A stretch of 64,000 bases of DNA from contig CAJTCV010000016.1 in assembly GCA_910574805.1 (NCBI GenBank), positions 32,688 through 96,687 of the forward strand. Direction: 5' to 3'. A program made the translations under genes and the position numbers. This document shows, one piece after another, positions 7,753 through 16,124 of this stretch. The notes below the pieces were generated by a model. That model saw nothing but the letters and a program-made list of their open reading frames with translations, was not told the DNA's origin and searched no databases. How positions within the stretch are numbered: position 1 is the stretch's first letter; each line of letters opens with the position of its first letter. This DNA comes from Lachnospiraceae bacterium (GTDB lineage Bacteria > Bacillota > Clostridia > Lachnospirales > Lachnospiraceae).

Positions 7753-10700
7753 TCATCCGACCTCCGCCCTGCTTTTCCGGCGGTACAGAATACCGACGGC
7801 TGCCATCATCAATATGGTTCCCGCCAGTGCATAAGATTCTGCCCCGGCGCCTCCGGTGGACGGAAGCTCATAAGAAGCATGATTGATGATTACAAATGGA
7901 TCTTTGCTGTTCCCGGCATGACTGTTTCCTTCTATAACGATGCTGTATTCCATCGTACTTCTGTTCAGAGTGATCGTTACAGGAATCGGCGTGGGATCCA
8001 GATTGTATCCTGCAGGAGATTTCGTCTCGATCAGGCGGTAGGTTCCCGGGGTCAGGTTTCTAAAAGAAAGCGCACCGTCTGTACCAGTAGTTGCTTTTTC
8101 ACAGCCTGCCACAGTCGTCCATAATTCTTCCGGGGTTCCTTCTCCTGCCTCTGCTTCGTTTCCTCCGGTGTCTGCAGACTGCTGTTTCTCCAGCCTGAAT
8201 TCTGCTCCGGCCAGACCTTTATCCGTTTCGCCTGCATCCACCTTACGGATCACGAAACCTGCGAAGGGGATCTCCGCCCTTACATAATTGGATTCCAGGT
8301 TTCTCCCTCCCAGGGTATCCACACGGTAGCCAAAGCTGTTGGTAGACACCAGGCAGGCAGCTGTACCGTTGTTTCTGTCCTCACTGCTCTTCGTCTCAAG
8401 AATCTTACAGGACTCATCACTTAATGTGGCTGTCACCTTCACCGGTATCTCAAATTCCACCCGTTCATCAGGTCCGATTTCGATCCCCTTCTTCGCAACA
8501 ATCTGAAAGGCTGTGACCTCTTCCAGACCTCCCGGCGTCATATCTTCCGATGAAATCCATTCTACCGGTACGGAAGCCGGGGTATCTTTTTCTCCCAGAA
8601 TATCTGTCATGGAGTGGTTGTATACCTCTGCTGATGTAGTATAAAATACCTCATATCCCTCCAAAGGAGTGATTTTATCGGACAGCTTTACCGCATATTC
8701 CGAGTCTCTGTTTCCGGTATTGCTGATATTCCGATCACCTGTAACCGGCAGGACATCATAAACTACCAGACCCGAGTGTACATTCGTCAGCATATTACTT
8801 ACACACAGCTTATAGCGGAACCGATCGCCCACACCCAGGAACAGGCTGCTCCTGCGCCATGTATTCTGATCTGCCGGCGCAATCAGCTTTTCCACCATAA
8901 TTCCTTTGGCTGCTGTGACGTTGGCCCAGTCTGCGTCTGTCCGGACAAGGTCTTTCGTGTCTCCGTCATCATCCATATCATAGATATCCTCTCCGGTCCG
9001 CGATGCTTCCAGCGTCTCTCCGTCTTCAAAATCCTCTGAGACCAGCCATACGTCATTTGTACAGGTTCCCAGAGACGCCGTAGGCAATACTTCTGTCTTC
9101 ATTGTTATGGAAACCTCACTGTTGCCATCGGCATCTTTTCTGCCAAGCGTCTCCTTTACCTTATCGGCATCCAGGTACAGGATGACTGCTATCCGGCCTG
9201 TGTTCTTATAGTTTTCTATAATTAAAGTATCCTTTACATATATTCCTCCCCCATTACCATACTCGATCTTAAATTCATTTTTATCATCCCCTGGCAACGT
9301 GAATGCTTCCGGCAGCAGATCTATAATGCGAATATCCTCATAGGCTTTGTCGTCCTCCAGGGAGCCTTTGATATGAAAGTTCCAGAATTTATTTTTTTCT
9401 CCCAGCTCTACCTTATTGCCATACACGATATTCTTTTCAATCCATATACTTTCGGATGCACCGATCATGCTGAACATATTTTCACTGATCAGGGTATTCA
9501 TGATATTGCCCACCCAATATTGTGCCTGAGCCGTATTGTGATAAGTGTTTCTCGGATCATCCCGGTCATCACTGGGCACATACTGCTTCTCGTCCGGCTG
9601 CCGAAATGTAGTATAGACGCCTATATGAATATTCTCACCCAGCTTCAGCTCATAGTCGTCCTTCATATAGACAGTGAAACTTTTATATTCCTTACCTGGC
9701 TCCAGTACCAGCTCCTGATACCACCAATTCATCTCATCCGAATACGGCCGGTCCTCAAACCAGGGTCCGATGGATTCATCCGATGAAGAAGGTGCACGAT
9801 AAATATCCGTTTCGCCGTCATATGTTACAGCCTCTATCCGGTCAATACGATTATTTGCTTTATATTCCTCCTTACCTGTATTCAGCCACAGCGTGCTGAT
9901 CTTCAGTCTCTCATCCAGCGCAAAATCTGTCAGGACAATTTTCTTCATGGGGACGACGCTTTCCGTGTTTTCCAGTTTGATTCCCCACCTGTAAAGTCCT
10001 TCCCGTACCTGCTGAATATCCGTAACCACATTACTGGAATTATACTTAGCAAAACCTGCTCCTGTAGGCTGGTTTGTCAAAGTAAATATGATATCATCCT
10101 CTGTGGTGTAAACGGTCTCCGCCTCCGATGGGTCACGAGGACGAAATTCCGCCTCAACCTCATTGAGCAGATCCTTCTTTAAAAACCCGTCATTGGCCTT
10201 CTCATCGATAATACAGTCGGGGAACTTAAGCTTCAGTTCTTCCTTTTTAATCTGATCTTCCAGGTGATTGGCCGCTCTCCAGTTTTTATCATCCTCTTTA
10301 CATGGAACGGTGCAGGTTCTTTCCGTTGTCAATACCCTGGACACGGTTTTTCCATCCTCGCCAAGGATCCAGCCTTCATTGACTGACGGATCAAATTCAG
10401 CGATGGCTGTCTCCGTCATTTCCTGTCCGTTCTCATCCAGCTTTATGCTTCCGTCAGGATTTCTGACATACTTCTCATAAGTGGGCAGGGTATCCGTGAG
10501 AGTGACCTGATCGTACTCCCTCATATACCATCTTTCACCGCCCATCTTATACCAGAAGCTGACATAATCACTGTCTTTTATCACGCCGTCCTCTCCAATA
10601 GAAGCGGACACTCTGGTATGATCCTCCGCCATGCTGTCGTACTGATTGGTATTCACATACTTTACAATATTCGGCTTCACATACACAGGCCGGTATCTGT

Positions 10701-12831
10701 TACATCCCGTATCATCGCTCTTATCGCCGATGGAAAGCGTTGCATATACCTTCAGCTCATAATCTGCCGGTACGATGCCTCCGTAAAAATTCATTTCAAG
10801 CGGAAATGACATCTGCCTGCCTATCGCATACTTCGGAAAACGAATGCTGATCTCATAATCCTCATCTGTTTCTTTCACCGCAGAAATTTCATGTTCGATC
10901 GTCTGTCCAAGGGGCTTAAACTTAATGGACCCCGGATTGATATACGGTCTAGGAACGTGGATCGTTACCGTCAGATCCAGATCGTCCTTCGTTCCTTCAA
11001 TGTTTTGTGTATACAGAGCAATATTGGCAGTGAACCCATATCCCGGATGATTTTCTTCCCATTTCTTATCCGTCTGATGTTTTTCATCCCCGTACAACAG
11101 TTCCAGTACTGCCTCGCCCCTTACGCTCCCCTCTACAGGAACATGGGCCATATATTCCGGAATATCGCCTGCGGGCTTCTCTTCCTCCATTATATCTGTC
11201 AGCAGCCAGTCATACTGTAAAAGCTTCTCCGCGTTCCATACGGCGGCTTTCTGCTTCCCGTTCAGCGCCTCATAAGCTGCCCTGGCTGCACGCACCTGTT
11301 CCAGAAGCTCCAGATCATACGCTGCATAGCCTTCTTCATCCTCTTCCAGCGCCGCGAACCGCTCCATAATCGCCTCCCGGCCCGGCAGAGCTTCGATCAT
11401 CGCAATGACCGCATCCACCTGCTGCTCTTCCGGAGTCAGGATATCTTTATATGCTGCTTCCAGTTCTGTAAGCTTCAGATATGCGGTGATCTGATGGTCA
11501 GCCACATCATATGTATTTTCCTGAACTTCATTTCCGCAGTTGCCTTCAATGACCGTGATCTCACCGGTCTCTTCCTCCCGGGAGGATACGATTCCCATCT
11601 GCTCTTCGGTCTCTTCCTCTTCTCTGGCAAAGAACACCAGATCGCCGGCCTCCGGTTCGTACCCGTCCGGCCCGGTGAGATAAGATTCCTCTTCTCCCCG
11701 GGCTTCGTCCATGATTTCCTCAAACCGGTTCCGCCATTCGGCAGTATCTGTCTCCTCCGGGAAAAGGTCAGAATCGCTGATTCCCGCATAATACAGGCAG
11801 AAATTTACAAATGCCGCATCCCAGTCCATATACCGGCCGTCTTCATCTGCAAAGTGACCGTAGCGGGTATATCCTTTATGGCTTTCATCGTCAGCGACGA
11901 TATAATTTTCTTCACTCTCCTCATAGCCGATCTGAAGCTTCGCCGCAGTCACCAGATCTTCGCCCCAGGCGTCCTGCCACTCCACATCTGCATACTGTTC
12001 ATCCCAGATCTCACGGCTCTCCACGTCCGCTTCGGGGTCCGGGCCGTCTTCTTCCTCTTCATCCCCGGACGGTTCCTCTGTTCCATCCGGATCCGGCTGT
12101 GCATCTTCTGTTTCTCCGTCCGGCTTCTCTACATCCTGTGCAGTACCGCCCTCCTGGACGCCTGCATGATCCGGATCTGCCGTCGTATCTTCTTCTCCGG
12201 GTTTTGCTGTCATATCTTTATCGGCATCATCCGGTTCTTCCGTCACGTCTTTGTCCGTACCATCAGAATCTTCCGTCACGTCTTCCTTTCCGGAATCCTC
12301 TGTTATCAGATCTTCGCCCAGGTCTTCTCCGGCTTCCGTGCTCTTCGGCACGGTATCCGCGTCTTCTTCCGCGGCATAGCATGCATCCGCATGGACATGT
12401 TCCTCCTGACCGCAGGCCAGCTCACTGGTATAGCATCCATCGGAATGCGTATGTCCTTCGCTTTCTTCCTGGCCGCAGGCATACCCGTCCGGCGTCTCAT
12501 AGCACCCATCCGAGTGTGTATGCTCTTCGCCTTCCTCTTCTCCGCAGACCAGTTCCTCCGGATAGAGGCAGTCTTCTGTATGCGTATGCCCTTCCGTCTC
12601 CTCCTGGCCGCAGGACAGGACAGAGGCGTAACAGCTTTCTCCATGCACATGCTCCTCCTGACCGCAGGCAGGCGCCCCCGTCATGGCAACCCCGTACTGA
12701 GTCAGAATATTCAGGACACTTCCGACCACCATTACGACCAGAAGCACTGCCGCGACTGCAGCCCTTCGGTTTTTTTTCTGCTTTTTATTGAAATCATCCA
12801 GATAATCTTTCAAAAGTTTCTGCATCTTCAC
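7753..12831 (-). CDS. giant LPSTG adhesin / pilus tip protein with pseudo-CHAP domain
   Basis: 1692 residues. N-terminal membrane/signal helix about 24-45; five C-x-H-x-H-x-C repeats at 56-152 (CGQEEHVHGESCY type); an acidic Thr/Asp/Glu linker 155-290; a CHAP-like domain about 296-452 in which the expected catalytic Cys and His are Asp338 and Gln411; a helical stretch 455-575; a long beta-rich isopeptide region to about 1540; a SpaA/Cna-B domain from about 1550 (FVIRKVDAG, then YRLIETKSPAGY); LPSTG near 1656, helix and basic tail. Probably the tip adhesin of the pilus assembled by the two sortases. Family-level domain calls are by motif. Confidence 0.88.
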   Translation of the reverse strand: MKMQKLLKDYLDDFNKKQKKNRRAAVAAVLLVVMVVGSVLNILTQYGVAMTGAPACGQEEHVHGESCYASVLSCGQEETEGHTHTEDCLYPEELVCGEEEGEEHTHSDGCYETPDGYACGQEESEGHTHSDGCYTSELACGQEEHVHADACYAAEEDADTVPKSTEAGEDLGEDLITEDSGKEDVTEDSDGTDKDVTEEPDDADKDMTAKPGEEDTTADPDHAGVQEGGTAQDVEKPDGETEDAQPDPDGTEEPSGDEEEEDGPDPEADVESREIWDEQYADVEWQDAWGEDLVTAAKLQIGYEESEENYIVADDESHKGYTRYGHFADEDGRYMDWDAAFVNFCLYYAGISDSDLFPEETDTAEWRNRFEEIMDEARGEEESYLTGPDGYEPEAGDLVFFAREEEETEEQMGIVSSREEETGEITVIEGNCGNEVQENTYDVADHQITAYLKLTELEAAYKDILTPEEQQVDAVIAMIEALPGREAIMERFAALEEDEEGYAAYDLELLEQVRAARAAYEALNGKQKAAVWNAEKLLQYDWLLTDIMEEEKPAGDIPEYMAHVPVEGSVRGEAVLELLYGDEKHQTDKKWEENHPGYGFTANIALYTQNIEGTKDDLDLTVTIHVPRPYINPGSIKFKPLGQTIEHEISAVKETDEDYEISIRFPKYAIGRQMSFPLEMNFYGGIVPADYELKVYATLSIGDKSDDTGCNRYRPVYVKPNIVKYVNTNQYDSMAEDHTRVSASIGEDGVIKDSDYVSFWYKMGGERWYMREYDQVTLTDTLPTYEKYVRNPDGSIKLDENGQEMTETAIAEFDPSVNEGWILGEDGKTVSRVLTTERTCTVPCKEDDKNWRAANHLEDQIKKEELKLKFPDCIIDEKANDGFLKKDLLNEVEAEFRPRDPSEAETVYTTEDDIIFTLTNQPTGAGFAKYNSSNVVTDIQQVREGLYRWGIKLENTESVVPMKKIVLTDFALDERLKISTLWLNTGKEEYKANNRIDRIEAVTYDGETDIYRAPSSSDESIGPWFEDRPYSDEMNWWYQELVLEPGKEYKSFTVYMKDDYELKLGENIHIGVYTTFRQPDEKQYVPSDDRDDPRNTYHNTAQAQYWVGNIMNTLISENMFSMIGASESIWIEKNIVYGNKVELGEKNKFWNFHIKGSLEDDKAYEDIRIIDLLPEAFTLPGDDKNEFKIEYGNGGGIYVKDTLIIENYKNTGRIAVILYLDADKVKETLGRKDADGNSEVSITMKTEVLPTASLGTCTNDVWLVSEDFEDGETLEASRTGEDIYDMDDDGDTKDLVRTDADWANVTAAKGIMVEKLIAPADQNTWRRSSLFLGVGDRFRYKLCVSNMLTNVHSGLVVYDVLPVTGDRNISNTGNRDSEYAVKLSDKITPLEGYEVFYTTSAEVYNHSMTDILGEKDTPASVPVEWISSEDMTPGGLEEVTAFQIVAKKGIEIGPDERVEFEIPVKVTATLSDESCKILETKSSEDRNNGTAACLVSTNSFGYRVDTLGGRNLESNYVRAEIPFAGFVIRKVDAGETDKGLAGAEFRLEKQQSADTGGNEAEAGEGTPEELWTTVAGCEKATTGTDGALSFRNLTPGTYRLIETKSPAGYNLDPTPIPVTITLNRSTMEYSIVIEGNSHAGNSKDPFVIINHASYELPSTGGAGAESYALAGTILMMAAVGILYRRKSRAEVG

Positions 12832-12837
12832 ACCCTC

Positions 12838-13419
12838 CTAGCGCATAACTCCCATGCGGTCCGGCGGCCACACCCTGAATGCCGTCTTCCCGACGATCTG
12901 ATTCTCCTCCACGCATCCTATGGACCGGATCCGGCTGTCGACGGATATGGCCCGGTTATCGCCCAGCACGAACACCATTCCTTCCGGTACCTCACAGGGA
13001 AATTCCAGGTCGCATTTCCCGGGACTCTTCTCCGCCAGATACGGTTCATCGATCATCCCGCCGTTTACATATACATTTCCTTCGCTGTCTATCTCAATCT
13101 GATCCCCTCCGCTGCCGATGACGCGCTTCAGAAGGATCCTTCCGCCATAATAAAATCCTATCATATCTCCAGGCCCGACCTTTTTCGTCTGACGCAGAAA
13201 GATGATCTCACCATTCACCAGCGTCGGCGCCATACTGTTTCCGTTGATCTGAATCAGTACAAAGAGCCTGGTCGTGACCAGAGCGGTCACAGCCGCTGCC
13301 GCGGTCAGCAGCACTGCAATATTCCAAAGTGTCTTTCGGAAACTGTACCGGGCCTCTTCTCTGACAAGCTCCTCCCTCAGGAACTCTATGGGCGGGATCT
13401 TCACATCCTCTTTATCCAT
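12838..13419 (-). CDS. signal peptidase I (Ser-Lys type)
   Basis: 193 residues from the ATG preceded by AGGTGA, which overlaps the previous stop by 8 nt; a GTG three codons earlier is possible. One membrane helix about 29-57, then the S26 blocks: Ser62 in GNSMAPTL, Lys98 in ILLKRVIG, and GDNRAISVDSR near the end. These make it a prokaryotic-type leader peptidase, not the Ser-His type usually paired with SipW-dependent substrates. Located 6 bp upstream of the large adhesin, it is probably dedicated to processing the operon's pilins and secreted proteins. Confidence 0.93.
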   Translation of the reverse strand: MDKEDVKIPPIEFLREELVREEARYSFRKTLWNIAVLLTAAAAVTALVTTRLFVLIQINGNSMAPTLVNGEIIFLRQTKKVGPGDMIGFYYGGRILLKRVIGSGGDQIEIDSEGNVYVNGGMIDEPYLAEKSPGKCDLEFPCEVPEGMVFVLGDNRAISVDSRIRSIGCVEENQIVGKTAFRVWPPDRMGVMR

Positions 13420-13990
13420 AGAAATCACCTGAAACCGCTGCGGTCACTCTGTGAGATACGCCGGTATCTTCTGATGACGTCCCGTTCTGTTCCCGGCTGC
13501 CGGATACCCGGCCTGCATGCACTTCTATGATCTGTCTGATATGAGGCGTTCCCTGTTTTCTGCGGACTGCCGATGTCTTTTCGTTTCCGGAAAACCCGTG
13601 CCGTTCCTCCGGGCCGGCCGGCTGCGCCTTTATTCCATGGCGCTTCTCCACACGTGTCAGATACTGTTCTGCCGCCTGCTGAGCCTCTTTGAAGATCTCG
13701 TTGAGACGATGTGCGGCATCTACCAGGGCCGCTTCCGGCTCCGCCTCTCCGGTTTTCTTCAGTCTCTCGATCTCGCTGCCCAGCTCTTTGATTCTCTCAT
13801 CCTTCTGGTTGAGACGCTCATCCTTGATATCCAGCTTTTTCTTCAGGCGTTCATAGCTCTCCATAACCGTCTCCATCTGCGCCTTCAGTTCACAAAGCTC
13901 GGTCTGCAGCCGCTCTGTCTCCTCACACTGTACGAGAAGCATCTGCAGAAGATCTCTTCGTTTTAATCTCTGTAATGTCTTATCTGCCAT
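13412..13990 (-). CDS. coiled-coil accessory protein of pilus operon
   Basis: 192 residues, cytoplasmic, no signal peptide. N-terminus MADKTLQRLKRRDLLQMLL followed by a strong coiled coil about 20-85 (heptad-like ETERLQTELCELKAQ, KDERLNQKDERIKEL), then a DivIVA-like helical section (LNEIFKEAQQAAEQYL) and a disordered polar tail. Short proteins with this start are common beside sortase/signal-peptidase clusters in Lachnospiraceae; the function is not known. A scaffold that localises the secretion/pilus machinery is a guess. It sits 21 bp after the preceding gene and overlaps lepB. Confidence 0.75.
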   Translation of the reverse strand: MADKTLQRLKRRDLLQMLLVQCEETERLQTELCELKAQMETVMESYERLKKKLDIKDERLNQKDERIKELGSEIERLKKTGEAEPEAALVDAAHRLNEIFKEAQQAAEQYLTRVEKRHGIKAQPAGPEERHGFSGNEKTSAVRRKQGTPHIRQIIEVHAGRVSGSREQNGTSSEDTGVSHRVTAAVSGDFYG

Positions 13991-14011
13991 CCTGAAACCT
14001 CTTGTTCTTCC

Positions 14012-14524
14012 TCATTCCACTCCAACTGCACATTTCTGCTCTGTCTCGTCCAGAACACCGTCTATGATCTTCATCAGCTCCAGTACGGATCGGAAATATA
14101 CGGTCTGATCTTTATCGAGGCATGTGACTCTTCCCTGCCAGCTGCTGTGCTGTCTGTGCTGTACACGAATGACGAATGTTCCGATATCTCCATGCTGCTC
14201 CAGTAATTCTTCATCTCTCATGCTCCGCACCATCCCTTCTTTTTTCTGAGCTCTGTGCATATGTCCGCGTATGTCTCTGCTGCCGGTCTCCATATGCGGA
14301 AAACCCAGAGAATCGAAGAATCCCTCCGCTGCCCTGATCAATTCTTCATATCCGTGAAAAAGGATTCCTTCCCGGCTGTACCCGTGATACAGACGGCCCC
14401 TGATCCTGCCGCTCTGGTTCTGATTGACGCACAGTACGATCCCGTTGGGCGTACCAATATATTTTCCCGCTGCAGCCATCTGAAGCTTCCTCCTTCCACG
14501 TCTGATCTTCTTCACTGTACTCAT
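14012..14524 (-). CDS. conserved protein of pilus operon, unknown function
   Basis: 170 residues, cytoplasmic and basic at the N-terminus. I do not recognise a named domain, but the C-terminal block (FVIRVQHRQHSSWQGRVTCLDKDQ, then FRSVLELMKIIDGVLDE) is a pattern I associate with genes next to BTAD regulators and sortase operons. The first half holds a similar pattern (GRLYHGYSREGILFHGYEELIRAAEGFFD), suggesting an internal duplication of a small alpha/beta unit. It is the first gene after the regulator's terminator, so it probably heads the structural operon. Confidence 0.65.
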   Translation of the reverse strand: MSTVKKIRRGRRKLQMAAAGKYIGTPNGIVLCVNQNQSGRIRGRLYHGYSREGILFHGYEELIRAAEGFFDSLGFPHMETGSRDIRGHMHRAQKKEGMVRSMRDEELLEQHGDIGTFVIRVQHRQHSSWQGRVTCLDKDQTVYFRSVLELMKIIDGVLDETEQKCAVGVE

Positions 14525-14612
14525 GTTACCATTCCGGCACTATCCCAACAGCTATCCAATCCGCAGAAAAATGCGTTTTTTTATCAGACAGGCTATATTT
14601 TTCAGGACACGC

Positions 14613-14640
14613 AAAAAAGCACCGCCTACGCGGTGCCTTT
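14613..14640 (-). terminator. intrinsic terminator after BTAD regulator
   Basis: A 7-bp GC-rich stem (GCACCGC/GCGGTGC) with a 4-nt loop is followed on the minus strand by TTTTTTGC. It lies 22-49 nt past the regulator's stop, separating it from the pilus operon. Confidence 0.85.
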
Positions 14641-14661
14641 TCCTCAAAAGCTCATTTTCTA

Positions 14662-15924
14662 TTATGCTTCACAGATCACGCTGTTCACATGATACTCTAC
14701 GCCGGCGCGCTGTCTGCCGACAATAAATCTGCGATTGATCCGCCCCTCTATGATATCGCAGTCTTCTCTGGTCGTGTTGATCAGCAGCACGAGAAACTGT
14801 CCTTTTCCATACTGGTTGATAATATCTCCGTGCCGGACGGACATCCGGATCGCATCACCAAGCCGGACCGACATCTCCTCCAGACGCTCCCCTTCCTTCA
14901 TGGGATTTCCCTTGCCGTCCACCAGCGTACAGAGCATCAGGTATACGCTCTGCCCGCCCCGCTCCATCATTCTGGTGACCATATGATAGATACCGCAGAA
15001 GATCGGATAGGAACACTGATATCCTCCCTCTTCATGCTCCGGTCCCTCCTCCAGATTCCGCTGAATCTGATCCAGGACCTCATAGGAATATTTGATCTGA
15101 TTCCCGAGCCTCTCCATCATTTCCATCATCTTCGAGGAAGGGCGGATTCCCCGCTCCCTGAAATAGCTGTCCACCGTATCCGCATACAGCTTTCTGGCTT
15201 CCTCATACTGCCCGCATTCCACCAGCGCCTCCATGGTCAGGCATTCCCAGTCGGAGAACGGAGCGACTTCCGTTACATATCTGCCCAGCTCTTCCAGCCG
15301 GAGCCAGTCCTCTCTGCTCCTCAATATGGAAGCCGCACGCTCCACGCATTCGCAGAACTGTTTCCGATACCGCCTCGCCTCCGCGCCTGCCCACAGAACG
15401 GCTGCATAGGTGGAGAGAAATTCTCCTTTGTACAGATAGCAGGCGTCCAGATACAGGGTCAGCTGTTCCTCTTCCTCCATACAGTCTGCCGCCTGTCTGC
15501 ACAGTCTGTCAAAGACCGCCGCATCCTCCCTCACCGGGATCTTCGGAGTCCAGTAATAGACTCCCTTTTTCAGGACAATATAGTTTTCCTCCGGAAGCCC
15601 CATATTTTTCAGCTTCTTCTTTGCTTTGTACACGATCGTCTGCAGCGCCTGGCGCCGGTTCTCCACATCCCTGTCTCCCAGCAGCACCTCCTCCAGATCG
15701 TCCCTGCTCACCCCGCGGTCAATATGGTGGAGCAGAATCTGCATCAGACTGGTAAAATAGGTATCTCTCAGCCGCTCGCCTGTCAGGGGGCTCCCGTTAT
15801 AATGCAGTTGAAAATTACCGAACATCTGCGCATAAAGCACATTTGGATCTTCCAATTTCATTCCCCCTCGTCTTCTCACCTCTGCCGCATAACGCCGTGT
15901 TTCTGTCCGTATTCTTCTCCACAT
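14662..15924 (-). CDS. BTAD-domain transcriptional regulator with degenerate GGDEF-like end
   Basis: 420 residues from the ATG preceded by AGGGAGTGGAAA; a GTG eight codons earlier and an ATG 21 codons later (MKLEDPN) are alternatives. N-terminal winged-helix DNA-binding domain (MFGNFQLHYNG, ALQTIVYKAKKKLK), then a BTAD/TPR helical domain (EFLSTYAAVLWAGAEARRYR, FREKGIRPS-like stretch). The last ~130 residues resemble a nucleotide-cyclase fold: LGDAIRMSVRHGDIINQYGKGQF, where GGDEF would stand as GKGQF. Likely controls the pilus operon immediately downstream, perhaps sensing a ligand through the C-terminal domain. The target and ligand are inferred. Confidence 0.82.
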   Translation of the reverse strand: MWRRIRTETRRYAAEVRRRGGMKLEDPNVLYAQMFGNFQLHYNGSPLTGERLRDTYFTSLMQILLHHIDRGVSRDDLEEVLLGDRDVENRRQALQTIVYKAKKKLKNMGLPEENYIVLKKGVYYWTPKIPVREDAAVFDRLCRQAADCMEEEEQLTLYLDACYLYKGEFLSTYAAVLWAGAEARRYRKQFCECVERAASILRSREDWLRLEELGRYVTEVAPFSDWECLTMEALVECGQYEEARKLYADTVDSYFRERGIRPSSKMMEMMERLGNQIKYSYEVLDQIQRNLEEGPEHEEGGYQCSYPIFCGIYHMVTRMMERGGQSVYLMLCTLVDGKGNPMKEGERLEEMSVRLGDAIRMSVRHGDIINQYGKGQFLVLLINTTREDCDIIEGRINRRFIVGRQRAGVEYHVNSVICEA

Positions 15925-16026
15925 TTTCCACTCCCTGGAACCGAACACAAAAGCCTGTACATTATGCTGAATTTTCCATATATTTCACCGTCAAATTACT
16001 GAAAAAAGACGGAATAATGTATAATT

Positions 16027-16055
16027 ACAATACTCCAGTAAATTTGAAAAGTCAA
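16027..16055 (-). promoter_or_regulatory. sigma-A-type promoter for BTAD regulator
   Basis: TTGACT and TATTGT on the minus strand are separated by 17 bp, about 100 nt upstream of the regulator start. The remaining bases between the ManA-ROK gene and the regulator show no other feature. Confidence 0.55.
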
Positions 16056-16124
16056 TAGGATTTGAGAAGACTGGAAGTTTTATGGAAATACGGTGGTCAT
16101 CCGTGCTTTTCCGGCAGGCCCAGG

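Noticed and set aside
11494-13530. 678-codon open frame on the plus strand opposite the adhesin and signal peptidase
   Set aside because: It is antisense to genes with clear domains and catalytic motifs, has no ribosome-binding site or recognised family, and its composition follows from the codon bias of the minus-strand genes. The same holds for the long plus-strand frames at 1482-2552, 3049-3981, 14689-16002 and 16062-17963.
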